Source: Chloroflexota bacterium (GTDB lineage Bacteria > Chloroflexota > Anaerolineae > UBA4142). Taken from it: a DNA stretch of 64,000 nucleotides. The notes under the pieces were generated by a model that did no database searches, was not told the DNA's origin, and worked only from the letters and a program-made list of their open reading frames with translations. Location: assembly GCA_016208315.1 (NCBI GenBank), contig JACQYF010000018.1, positions 25,291-89,290 on the forward strand, written 5' to 3'. This document shows, in pieces, positions 28,000 to 36,188 of the stretch. The position numbers and the translations under genes were made by a program. Each line of letters opens with the position of its first letter. The first letter of the stretch is position 1.

Positions 28000-28992
28000 T
28001 CACCCCGCGATGATTTCCAGATCGCGGCGTGCGCCGGCGCGCAGAATCGTCACGTGGACGCGTGAGCCGGCGGGCTGGCGCGTGAGCAGCCGGTGAATGT
28101 CGTCTACGTTCGCAACGCTCTGCCCGTTCACCTTGACGATGACATCGCCGGTCTGCAAGCCGGCGCGGGACGCCGGACCTCTCTCCTCGACCGAAATCAC
28201 CTCTACGCCCGTCGTGGTCGTCAATTCGAAATAGCGCTGGATGCGGCGATTGAGCGGCCGGATTTGTCCCGCGATTCCGAGATGCGCGCGATGGATCGAA
28301 CCGTGCCTGAACAATTCGCTCACGACCCACTTGGCCGTGTTCACCGGAATCGCGAACGCAAGCCCCTGCGCCATGTAGATCATTGCCGTGTTGATGCCGA
28401 TGACGCGCCCGCGGCTATCCACCAACGGCCCGCCCGAATTCCCCGGATTGAGAGCCGAATCGTGCTGGATCAAATTTTCGATCAGCCAGCCGGATTGCCC
28501 GCGCAAAGACCGTCCGAGCGCGGAAATCACGCCGGTCGAAACCGTGTTCGAGAATCCATATGGATTCCCAATGGCGATCGCCAATTGCCCCACGCGCAGA
28601 GTGCTCGAATCGCCCAGTTCAGCCGAGGGCAGGCCGTTCGCGCCTACGCGTAGAACCGCGAGGTCGGTGACCGGATCGGCGCCGACGATTTGCGCGGGCA
28701 GGATGCTGCCGTCGGTCAAACTCACCTCGACCTGACTTGCGCCTTGAACGACGTGGTTATTCGTCAGCACAAAACCATCCGGCGCGATGACCACGCCCGA
28801 CCCCGCGCCCTCCCCGCTTTCGCGCGGCGATTGCGCGACGCGCTTGATGCGAATGCTGGCAACCGCCGGTCCGACTTTTTCGACGACGCTGACGACGGCG
28901 TGGGAATAGGCGTCGAGCAGCTCTTCGTCGCGGGCCGTCGGTTCCGCGCGAGTCGCGGGTTCGCTGCCATACACTGGGATATTGCGTGCCAT
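28000..28992 (-). CDS. HtrA/DegP-like serine protease with PDZ domain
   Basis: 330 residues from ATG 28992. The trypsin-like triad is His80 (LTNNHVV), Asp110 (TDLAVLRV) and Ser186 (GNSGGPL). A single PDZ domain follows (PASRAGLQTGDVIVKVNGQSV). Unlike classical DegP/HtrA there is no signal peptide or membrane anchor before the protease domain. It is therefore predicted cytosolic unless it starts further upstream, where no hydrophobic segment is seen either. GAGGAT precedes the start. Confidence 0.9.
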   Translation of the reverse strand: MARNIPVYGSEPATRAEPTARDEELLDAYSHAVVSVVEKVGPAVASIRIKRVAQSPRESGEGAGSGVVIAPDGFVLTNNHVVQGASQVEVSLTDGSILPAQIVGADPVTDLAVLRVGANGLPSAELGDSSTLRVGQLAIAIGNPYGFSNTVSTGVISALGRSLRGQSGWLIENLIQHDSALNPGNSGGPLVDSRGRVIGINTAMIYMAQGLAFAIPVNTAKWVVSELFRHGSIHRAHLGIAGQIRPLNRRIQRYFELTTTTGVEVISVEERGPASRAGLQTGDVIVKVNGQSVANVDDIHRLLTRQPAGSRVHVTILRAGARRDLEIIAG

Positions 28993-29084
28993 AGGTTGAT
29001 CCTCATCTTTCGTCGAACGCAAAATTATCATTGATTGTAGCGACTCGCGCGGCATCGCGCATCAGTCCTTTGGCGAGGGGAGAC

Positions 29085-29102
29085 CCTAGCCATTCGGCTA
29101 GG
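29085..29102. terminator. small hairpin between HtrA-like and DUF2171-like genes
   Basis: 7-bp arms CCTAGCC/GGCTAGG with an ATTC loop, without a U-tract. A weak terminator at best. Confidence 0.35.
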
Positions 29103-29108
29103 CACGAT

Positions 29109-29507
29109 CTAGGATTTGATCAGGTCTTTGCGGGCGACGTTCAGGAAGACGTGCTTTTCGTCCACATGGTCTATCTGCTCCGGCGTGACGTAGCGGTCGG
29201 CGGCCAGAATCCCGGAGGCGTTCATGCGAACAAAGCCCTTTTGTACAAGCCGCTCCTGAATTTCCTTCGGCAGTTCATCCGGCTCAAAGACTCGCGCGAA
29301 ATACTGGATGAGATTGTCGCTCGGCACGTCGGGCGTGCCCGCCGTCGCGGGATCTTGACCGCGCTCGGCGGCCAGCTCGCTCTCCGCGCCCAAGTACACT
29401 CGGTCTACCATGCCGATATCGCCGTTCATGTTGTCATAGACGCGCATTTTCTCGTGGACCTGCTTGAGCAGTTCCGCGCCATCGTGCTGGGATGTCATTT
29501 GATCCAT
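29109..29507 (-). CDS. DUF2171/PRC-barrel-like small protein
   Basis: 132 residues with GGAGG six nt before ATG 29507. The pattern MRVYDNMNGDIGMVDRVYLG, a middle helix and a C-terminal HVDEKHVFLNVARKDLI recall DUF2171/PRC-barrel proteins, which read like a split beta-barrel. No catalytic motif. The family assignment is tentative. Confidence 0.6.
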   Translation of the reverse strand: MDQMTSQHDGAELLKQVHEKMRVYDNMNGDIGMVDRVYLGAESELAAERGQDPATAGTPDVPSDNLIQYFARVFEPDELPKEIQERLVQKGFVRMNASGILAADRYVTPEQIDHVDEKHVFLNVARKDLIKS

Positions 29508-29586
29508 CCTATCCTCCTTTGAGAATCTGCAATGATTAAACGATGGAGCGTTCCCGGAGTTTCAGAGAATCGCCGTTTCGTGCCCA

Positions 29587-29615
29587 TTGCCAAATTCGAG
29601 CATCCCAAGTAAAAT
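29587..29615 (+). promoter_or_regulatory. promoter of the CysRS/MshC-like gene
   Basis: TTGCCA (29587-29592), a 17-nt spacer and TAAAAT (29610-29615), about 34 nt before the ATG at 29649. Confidence 0.6.
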
Positions 29616-29648
29616 AATGCCTGGACTCTAACTTGATAGGGATTACAC

Positions 29649-30899
29649 ATGCGACTCTACAACAGCCAAAGCCGACACGCGCAAGAATTGGCGCCGCGCG
29701 ATCATCAGGTCAGCATCTATGTCTGCGGCATCACGCCCTACGACACGACGCACCTCGGGCACGCGTTTACCTACGCGACATTCGACATCTTGATTCGTTA
29801 TCTCGAATGGCAGAAACTTGACGTGCGTTACACGCAGAATGTTACGGACATTGACGACGACGTGCTCCGCAAGGCGAAAGAGGTCGGCAAAAGTTGGGAA
29901 GCGCTCGGCGACGAGTGGACCGTCCATTTCATTGACGATATGCGCGCGCTCAACATCCGCCCGCCCGATTTTTACCCGCGCGCGACCGAGGTGATCCCGG
30001 AGATCATCGCCACCACTCGCCAACTCGTCGAGCGCGGCGTGGCCTACGCATCGAACGGCAATGTCTATTTCGTCGTGGATGCGTTCCCCGGTTTTGGGCA
30101 ACTCAGCCACCTGCCGCGCGCCGAGATGCTGCCCGTGGCGAACGAGCGCGGCAACCACCCCGACGACCCTCACAAGCGCGACCCACTCGATTTTGTTTTG
30201 TGGCAAGCCAAAGCCGAGGGCGAACCCGCGTGGCCCAGCCCGTGGGGCGAAGGACGCCCCGGCTGGCACATCGAGTGCACCACCATGGCGCAGAAATTTC
30301 TGGGACCGACGATTGACATCCACGGCGGCGGCGCGGACTTGATCTTCCCGCATCACGAATGCGAGATCGCGCAGTCGGTTTGCGCGAGCGGCAGTTTTCC
30401 TTTTGCGCGCCACTGGATGCACATCGCGATGGTGCGGATGGACGGCGTGAAGATGAGCAAGTCGCTCGGCAATTTGGTGATGGTGAGCGATCTGTTGAAG
30501 GAATATTCGGCGGACGCGGTGCGGCTCTATCTCGCGAGCAATCAGTATCGCCGCGCGTGGGAATATGATACCGCCCAGTTACTGGCGGCGGCGCGCACGG
30601 CGGAACGCTGGCAAGCCGCGGCCGTGGGCGCGCCCGACGCGGCGTCGGTGGCCGAGGCAGATGTTACCCAACGGTTCCGTCAAGCGATGGACGACGATTT
30701 GAATACCCCGCAGGCGATTGCCGCGCTGAACGAACTCGCGCAAGGCATTCTCGACGGCAAATATGCGGCCGGCGATAAGCCCACCGCGCAGGCCACCTTG
30801 CGCGAACTCGCGAGCGTGCTCGGACTGCGGCTAGGCGCGGGTATCGAGCCACGCGTCACGTCGGGATGGAACGCGCATCGCCGGAAATTTGCGGTGTGA
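29649..30899 (+). CDS. class I cysteine ligase: CysRS or MshC-like
   Basis: The 416-residue product has Cys26 in YVCGITP, the HIGH-type motif THLGH (34-38), a zinc-site region GWHIECTTMAQ with PHHECEIAQS, and KMSKS (268-272). CysRS normally reads VCGPTVYD and has about 460 residues with an anticodon domain. This protein reads VCGITPYDTTHLGHA and is about 45 residues shorter, both features of MshC, which joins cysteine to GlcN-inositol. Some short CysRS proteins share these traits, and a DALR-like MDDDLNTPQAIAALNEL segment is present. The exact role is undecided. Confidence 0.75.
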   Translation: MRLYNSQSRHAQELAPRDHQVSIYVCGITPYDTTHLGHAFTYATFDILIRYLEWQKLDVRYTQNVTDIDDDVLRKAKEVGKSWEALGDEWTVHFIDDMRALNIRPPDFYPRATEVIPEIIATTRQLVERGVAYASNGNVYFVVDAFPGFGQLSHLPRAEMLPVANERGNHPDDPHKRDPLDFVLWQAKAEGEPAWPSPWGEGRPGWHIECTTMAQKFLGPTIDIHGGGADLIFPHHECEIAQSVCASGSFPFARHWMHIAMVRMDGVKMSKSLGNLVMVSDLLKEYSADAVRLYLASNQYRRAWEYDTAQLLAAARTAERWQAAAVGAPDAASVAEADVTQRFRQAMDDDLNTPQAIAALNELAQGILDGKYAAGDKPTAQATLRELASVLGLRLGAGIEPRVTSGWNAHRRKFAV

Positions 30900-32335
30900 G
30901 TAAACCTGGACCTCAGTTAACCATCCTCGCGCTCTTCAGTTTCGCGATATACCTTTTCGCTTTCGTCCGGCCATACAGTCTGTTCGAGTGGTGGACACAA
31001 CCTGGTCAGACGATTGCCAAGATCAGCAACTACGATCCGGTCGCCGGCGCGGCGTTCGTCCTCGCCAACCTCGCGCTCTTTTCCCTCTACTGGCTTGCCA
31101 CTCGCCTGGTCCTGAAATTTCGCGACGCGCGCGGCTGGACGATCGTCATCCTTGGCGCGCTCGCGTTCAACCTCGTGATGCTCGCGCTTTACCCGGTCGA
31201 AGCCGACGATATTTTCACGTATGCGCTGCGCGGGCGGATGCAAGCGCTGCACGGCGCAAATCCATTTTACCAGCGCCCGTCGTCCGCCGAGGTTTTCAGG
31301 AACGATCCGTTTTACGAATACGTCGGCTGGCGCGACTTTCCGACTGCGTATGGGCCATGGTGGGAATGGCTCGCGGCGGGCGTGGCGCGGCTGCCCGGCG
31401 ATGGCGTGATCGCGAACGTGCTCGCGTTCAAAACGGTGATGGTGTTCGCCTACGCGGCGACCGCGGCGTTGATCGCGCTGAGCTTGCGCGGGCGCGCGCC
31501 GGCACGCGTGTTGTATGGGGTTACGCTGTTCGCGTGGAATCCGCTCGTCATCTATGCCGCCGCGGGCAACGGGCACAATGATTCGGTGATGTTGTTCTTT
31601 CTCGTGCTCGGTTTTTACTTCCTCGCCCGCGGAAATTTTACGTTGGCGGCCCTGGCGGAAACGGCGGGCGCGCTCGTCAAGTTGATGCCCGCGTTGGTAT
31701 TCCCGGTCGTCATTGTCGCCGCATTGCAGCATATCACCGGTTGGCAAGCGCGCTTGCGTTATCTTGCGGTTACCGGTCTGGCGTGCGCGGCCCTGGTCTT
31801 GCTTTCGTACGCGCCCTTTTGGCGCGGGCCCGAAATCCTCACCGACGATTGGCGCGCATATCTGTTCACCACGTCGCTGCCGGCGATGATTCAGGCCGCC
31901 GCGCAAGAGCAGCTCGATCCCAAGCTCGCCGTCACGCTGGTCAGCCGCGGCGCGCTGCTAGTTCTGGCGCTCGGCATCGGCTGGCAGTTACTTGCACTCT
32001 CGCGCCGTCGAGCGGCTTTTCAAGGATATGTCAGCGCCGCGCTCTCCATTCTGCTCTTCTATCTACTCGTCGCGGGACAGTGGTTCCAGCCGTGGTACAC
32101 CGTGTGGGCGATTGCGCTCGCGGCTCTCCTGCCCGACGGCGTCTTGTCGCGCGGCAGCATTCTGCTCACTTTCACCGCGACCTTTCGAATGCCCGGCGTA
32201 GATTTCCTGATGGGCAGCCGGCCCGACCAACTCCCCACTCCGCTCGCGCGCGAATGGCTGAGCACGACCGCAACGCTTGCGCTGCCGTGGCTGTACTTTG
32301 TCTCACACTACCGCGCCACCGCTAACCGCTCGTAG
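30896..32335 (+). CDS. GT-C type membrane glycosyltransferase (DUF2029-like)
   Basis: 479 residues from GTG 30896, which overlaps the preceding TGA (GTGA). There are about eleven hydrophobic helices. The first external loop carries an Asp pair (YPVEADDIFTYALRGRM), the usual acceptor or metal site of GT-C enzymes using polyprenyl-phosphate sugars. Further marks are HGANPFYQRP, DFPTAYGPWWEWLA, NGHNDSVMLFFLVLG and QWFQPWYTVW. Probably a polyprenyl-mannose-dependent transferase. Its 3' end overlaps the convergent beta-propeller gene by 28 bp. Confidence 0.82.
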   Translation: MSKPGPQLTILALFSFAIYLFAFVRPYSLFEWWTQPGQTIAKISNYDPVAGAAFVLANLALFSLYWLATRLVLKFRDARGWTIVILGALAFNLVMLALYPVEADDIFTYALRGRMQALHGANPFYQRPSSAEVFRNDPFYEYVGWRDFPTAYGPWWEWLAAGVARLPGDGVIANVLAFKTVMVFAYAATAALIALSLRGRAPARVLYGVTLFAWNPLVIYAAAGNGHNDSVMLFFLVLGFYFLARGNFTLAALAETAGALVKLMPALVFPVVIVAALQHITGWQARLRYLAVTGLACAALVLLSYAPFWRGPEILTDDWRAYLFTTSLPAMIQAAAQEQLDPKLAVTLVSRGALLVLALGIGWQLLALSRRRAAFQGYVSAALSILLFYLLVAGQWFQPWYTVWAIALAALLPDGVLSRGSILLTFTATFRMPGVDFLMGSRPDQLPTPLAREWLSTTATLALPWLYFVSHYRATANRS

Positions 32336-33318
32336 GCCCAATCCACCGGCGGGCCACTTTCGGCGATTTTCACCTGATTGCTTCCATCCGGATTCATTCG
32401 CCAGATTCCCCAACTCCCGCCCTCGGGCGAACGATAGTAGATCAGCCCGCCGTCGGGCGACCAAATCGGATCTACGTGCAATACCGTCCCGGTCGTAATC
32501 TGCTTTCGGCCCGTCCCGTCCGCGTTGATCGTGAAAATCTGTTTGACCGTGTCCGTGTCCGCGTGGTAAACGATCTTGTTCCCATCGGGCGACCACGCGG
32601 GATTGCCGCCCGATTCGCCTACCAAGAGTGCCGGCTCGCCGCCAAACGCGCTCACCTTGTAAATCCCACAATCGCCCCGGCAAGTATGGAAAACCAGTTC
32701 CTTGTCATCCGGCGACCAGGACGGCATCGAGCCGCCGACGATGATCGTGCGGCGCTGGCTGCCATCCGCGCGCACGGCGTCAATATTCACGTTCGCGCCT
32801 TCCCGCTGAATCGGCTGCGACGAAAACGCGATCCACGCGCCGTCGTGCGACCACGCGAGATACTTGGCGTGGCTCTCGCCGACGACCTTGCGCGGCTGCG
32901 TCCCATCTGCGTTCGCGACGAAAATCCCTTCGTTCCAACGATAGTAGGCGACGCGCGTCCCGTCAGGCGAAAACGCGGGCGAGGAGGCGCGGTCGAGAAT
33001 TTTCTTGGTGTCGCTGCCGTCCGCCTTCATGACCCACACCGATTTTCCCTCGGGCGACGAGCCGAGTTCCACGCTGTACGCGATTTTGCCGCGCGCCGCG
33101 ACGTTGGTATTGATCGGCGTGGCCGCCGGCGCATTCTGCTTCTGCACGAGCGCGTTCCCCGGTCCGGCCAGAAAAAACCAACTGCCCAATCCGGCCAGCG
33201 CAACACACAGGAGCAGAATTAGACATCCGCCCACACCCAGAATCCACGGAAAGCGCTTGGGGTGTGATTGTTGAACCTTGTACTTGCCTTTCGGCACTTC
33301 GGGCATGCGTTCGAACAT
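32308..33318 (-). CDS. membrane-anchored TolB/PD40 beta-propeller; last gene of the Ubl operon
   Basis: 336 residues. An N-terminal basic segment and one membrane helix (about 26-52) are followed by six or so PD40 blades marked by SPDGTRVAYY, SHDGAWIAFSS, SPDDKELVFHT, SPDGNKIVYHA and SPDGGLIYYRS. Such propellers bind proteins or peptides outside the membrane. GGAGG precedes ATG 33318. It is the ninth and last gene of the minus-strand run begun by the E1 gene, after a gap filled with GATAGTT repeats, so operon membership is likely but not certain. Confidence 0.85.
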   Translation of the reverse strand: MFERMPEVPKGKYKVQQSHPKRFPWILGVGGCLILLLCVALAGLGSWFFLAGPGNALVQKQNAPAATPINTNVAARGKIAYSVELGSSPEGKSVWVMKADGSDTKKILDRASSPAFSPDGTRVAYYRWNEGIFVANADGTQPRKVVGESHAKYLAWSHDGAWIAFSSQPIQREGANVNIDAVRADGSQRRTIIVGGSMPSWSPDDKELVFHTCRGDCGIYKVSAFGGEPALLVGESGGNPAWSPDGNKIVYHADTDTVKQIFTINADGTGRKQITTGTVLHVDPIWSPDGGLIYYRSPEGGSWGIWRMNPDGSNQVKIAESGPPVDWAYERLAVAR

Positions 33319-33334
33319 TGGTGAACCTCCGGCG

Positions 33335-33418
33335 TTAGTTCGATAGTTGGATAGTTTGATAGTTGAGTAGTTTGGTAGTTGGGGAGTGACCGCCGACTAT
33401 TAAACTATTCAACTATGC
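33335..33418. repeat. GATAGTT array with inverted AACTATT units
   Basis: GATAGTTG/GATAGTTT units followed by inverted AAACTATTCAACTAT units form a hairpin-capable tract between the VWA and propeller genes. Confidence 0.92.
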
Positions 33419-33420
33419 AA

Positions 33421-34602
33421 CTATTCGTCCCACGGCATATCATGCGCGGCCCCGGAAGTTTTCTTGCCGACCTTGACGCGCGTGGGCCGTGATGTGCCTG
33501 ACGTGCTCTCCGCGGCGCTCGTCAATTTAACACGCGAAGGACGCGAGGTCACAGCGACACGGTTGGGCGAAAATCGCGCGGCGGCGAGGCGCAGGCCGGT
33601 GGGCGCGAAGAACAGCGCGAGCAAGAGCAGCAGCGCGATCAAGAAGAGCGCCCAGGAACTCCACTGCGGCGCGATTTCGGGAATCAGCCCGCCGGGGTTG
33701 TACGCGGCTTGCGTTTGAGACGCGCCCGGCGCGGTCACGACGATCTCGCGGCGCAAGCCGTCGCGCAGGGGATCGGGCGAGAGGTACGTGAGCTTGTATT
33801 CGTTTTGGATGAGGACCGAGAGTTGCTCGTAGAGAGCGCTGAGTTGGCTGGCATCCGGCGTGTAAGCGTAGGTGCCCATAGACGCGCTCGCCAGATCGCG
33901 TAGCACCGCCTCGTCAATCCCCTCTTGGCTGCCGAAACCCGCGGCTTTGTTGCCCAAGCCAATCGTGTAAATCGTATAACTGCCCTGTTCGGCCTGCTTG
34001 ACCGCGGCATCGCGATTGAGCTTGCTGGCGTTGTCCATGCCGTCGGTCACGACGATGATCGCCTTGCGGCCCTCGGTGGTCTCGAAATATTTGCCGCCCT
34101 GGGCCAGCGCATCGTACAGCGCGGTGTTGCCGCGCGGCGCGATCTTTTGGATCGCGGCGACGAGCGCATTCTTGTCGCCGGTGAGCGGCTGGAGCGTCTC
34201 GATGTCCGTATCGAATTGGATGAGCGCGGCCTTGTCGCCGGGCCGCATCAGGTTCACAAAGTTGCTGGCGGCTTGCTTCGCGCCGGCCATCTTGTCGCTG
34301 CGCGCCATGCTCCCACTGTGGTCAATGACGAGCACCGTGTTGACCGCGCCTTGCTCGCCCGCGCGCGTCGCCGCGGTCAGGTTCACGGGCTTGCCGTTTT
34401 GCGTCAAGCGAAATACATCGGGCGACAAATTCCGCACCGGGTTGCGCGCCGCGTCGGTCGCCGACACGTACACGTCAACCTGCGGAAATCGCGATTGATC
34501 AATTTGCGTGACCGTAATGTTGACTGGCCCCTGCGCGCGCGCGGTCAAAGCGACGACCAAGTTCAATATTAAAGCGCTTGCGAACGCAAACAATTTCCTC
34601 AT
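33421..34602 (-). CDS. secreted, membrane-anchored VWA domain protein
   Basis: 393 residues from ATG 34602 (AGGAGG upstream). A signal peptide ends near ARA (residue 23). A beta-sandwich lead is followed by a VWA domain with the MIDAS motif DHSGSMA (Asp94, Ser96, Ser98), LIQFDTDIETLQ and VVTDGMDNAS. A C-terminal membrane helix (WSSWALFLIALLLLLALFF) and a short basic cytoplasmic tail ending DMPWDE follow. Most of the protein is outside the cell. VWA proteins often accompany FHA proteins and MoxR. Here the partner is the FHA gene next upstream. Confidence 0.88.
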   Translation of the reverse strand: MRKLFAFASALILNLVVALTARAQGPVNITVTQIDQSRFPQVDVYVSATDAARNPVRNLSPDVFRLTQNGKPVNLTAATRAGEQGAVNTVLVIDHSGSMARSDKMAGAKQAASNFVNLMRPGDKAALIQFDTDIETLQPLTGDKNALVAAIQKIAPRGNTALYDALAQGGKYFETTEGRKAIIVVTDGMDNASKLNRDAAVKQAEQGSYTIYTIGLGNKAAGFGSQEGIDEAVLRDLASASMGTYAYTPDASQLSALYEQLSVLIQNEYKLTYLSPDPLRDGLRREIVVTAPGASQTQAAYNPGGLIPEIAPQWSSWALFLIALLLLLALFFAPTGLRLAAARFSPNRVAVTSRPSRVKLTSAAESTSGTSRPTRVKVGKKTSGAAHDMPWDE

Positions 34603-34612
34603 TGCAAACCTC

Positions 34613-34662
34613 CTACTCCCACACGCCCACTCTCCCACACCTGAGTATGGGGATATGGGAGC
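34613..34662. repeat. CTCCCACA repeat with inverted partner
   Basis: ACTCCCACACGCCCACTCTCCCACACC is partly mirrored by GTATGGGGATATGGGAG, between the VWA and FHA genes. It belongs to the family seen at 42539-42595 and 56006-56058. Confidence 0.8.
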
Positions 34663-35522
34663 TACCTTTTCTCGTGGTACACCAACTCCGTATTCCCCAC
34701 GCGGATGGTCGCGTTATTCGTCAGGCGCGCCATCTCGACGCGGCGGCCGTTGACGAACGTCCCTTTGCCGACGCTCATATCTTCGAGGACGAAATGCGTG
34801 CCCGCGCCCTTGAGCCGCGCGTGCTGCGGCGCCATGTCGGGATCGGGAATCGCGATGTCGGCCTTGAAATCGTTGCTGCCGATGATGGCCGCGGGGCCGT
34901 GAACGGGCATGAACTTGTCGAGGATGAATTCGGTGCCCTTGAGCTTGCCGCTCTTGACCTCGAGCCACGCGCGCGAGAGCAGGACGACCATCAGCGCGAT
35001 AAACACGCCCACCGCCGCGCCGAGAATCGCCAGCCCGAGCATCTTGCCGAGAACTGTGATTCCGAAGATGGACTGCAACAGGAACAGAATCACTCCGCCG
35101 ACCACGCCGCCGATCAGCCCGCCGACCGCGCCCTTCCACATTTGCGTGCCGCCCGTAATCCCTTCCGACAAACCGATCAGGAGCGCGAACACGCCCCAGC
35201 CCAAGGCGCGGCCGATCAATTCGCCGCCGGTCGCTTGGAAGATGAACTCGCCGAGCGGCAAACCGATCGCGCCGGCGATCATGCCGATGCCGCCCGCGAG
35301 CGCGCCGGCGCGCAGTGCCTTGTACCACGACCGCGTCAGCAATCCTTCGCTCGCGCCGATCAGCACGCCCAGGCACAATCCAATTACCGCGCCGAGCAGA
35401 ACATCGCTGAGATAAACGCTCTGCCCGCCGACGAAACCAAACGTGTCGGTAATGCGCCATCCGATCAACGCGCCCAGCGCGCCCAGGACGGCGTAATAGT
35501 AAGAGCGTAGACGAAGACTCAT
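34662..35522 (-). CDS. membrane FHA-domain protein
   Basis: The 286-residue protein (AGGAGG before ATG 35522) has a Gly-rich membrane part with about six helices (residues 8-180; GGLIGGVVGGVILFLL and similar glycine-zipper runs). A C-terminal cytoplasmic FHA domain (about 195-286) is marked by AAIIGSNDFKADIAIPD, MAPQHARLKG and SVGKGTFVNGRRV. FHA domains bind phosphothreonine peptides. In this operon it may connect a phosphorylation signal to the Ubl machinery at the membrane. No Ser/Thr kinase gene is in the window. Confidence 0.88.
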   Translation of the reverse strand: MSLRLRSYYYAVLGALGALIGWRITDTFGFVGGQSVYLSDVLLGAVIGLCLGVLIGASEGLLTRSWYKALRAGALAGGIGMIAGAIGLPLGEFIFQATGGELIGRALGWGVFALLIGLSEGITGGTQMWKGAVGGLIGGVVGGVILFLLQSIFGITVLGKMLGLAILGAAVGVFIALMVVLLSRAWLEVKSGKLKGTEFILDKFMPVHGPAAIIGSNDFKADIAIPDPDMAPQHARLKGAGTHFVLEDMSVGKGTFVNGRRVEMARLTNNATIRVGNTELVYHEKR

Positions 35523-35540
35523 GGGGACCTCCTCTTGGAG

Positions 35541-35557
35541 GGCGGGGTGACCCCGCC
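35541..35557. repeat. GGCGGGGTGACCCCGCC palindrome, copy 1
   Basis: A 17-nt palindromic core between the FHA and JAMM genes. Two further copies are at 37642-37667 and 37714-37732, all within the Ubl operon. Confidence 0.9.
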
Positions 35558-35558
35558 C

Positions 35559-36188
35559 CTACACGTCAATCACCGGTTCCAAGTTGTTCCACTCCACCAC
35601 ACTCTCATCGGTCACGTCGCCCAGTTCATGAAAGCCGACATAGTTCACGGGGTCGAGGCGATGGTTTGCCTGCCAGCAAAAAAAGCCGCCGCGTTCGGAA
35701 CCGGGGTCAACGACCAGCGCGACGTGGGTGGGATCGTTGAAGAAATTCTCGTGCAGCCACTTGTCGTATCCCGACATGAACACGCCGAGATTCGGATGCG
35801 TGTGGTACCAGCCGACGATGCGCTTGTCGGGAAAGCGGTCTTCCAACTCTATGTGCAACTGCACGAGCGTCGCCTGCGTGAAGGTAACGTGCGTTTGGCT
35901 CGCATCGGTGTGCAACGCGGGCAGGATGTCTTGGATGACGACGTATGGCCGCCCGTCGCTCGGGTCGACGCGCACTTGTCCGACGAGCACTCCGCCGACC
36001 TCGTGTTCCAGATCGCTCGTCGTGTGTTCGACGCATTTGAGCAAGGCCGATTGGGCGAAAAAGATCTCGACGCGTCCATCCACTCGCTGCTCATAAGGCG
36101 AGGCCCACTTGAGCGATTCCGCCAGCGGCATCGGCGCGCTCACCGGGGTAGTAGTCTCTTGACTCAAAATCTTTACTCGGGATGTCAT
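35559..36188 (-). CDS. JAMM/MPN metallopeptidase (JAB 1), candidate deconjugase
   Basis: 209 residues from ATG 36188, sharing one base with the stop of the upstream JAMM gene (TGATG), so the two are coupled. The complete JAMM site is present: Glu63 in EVGGVLVG, His129 and His131 in GWYHTHPNLGVFMSGYD, Ser139 and Asp142, that is H-x-H-x7-S-x2-D. In eukaryotes this zinc site removes ubiquitin-like tags; prokaryotic relatives process Ubl proteins. A short disordered lead of about 40 residues precedes the domain. It probably cleaves conjugates or the Ubl-E2 precursor. Confidence 0.9.
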   Translation of the reverse strand: MTSRVKILSQETTTPVSAPMPLAESLKWASPYEQRVDGRVEIFFAQSALLKCVEHTTSDLEHEVGGVLVGQVRVDPSDGRPYVVIQDILPALHTDASQTHVTFTQATLVQLHIELEDRFPDKRIVGWYHTHPNLGVFMSGYDKWLHENFFNDPTHVALVVDPGSERGGFFCWQANHRLDPVNYVGFHELGDVTDESVVEWNNLEPVIDV

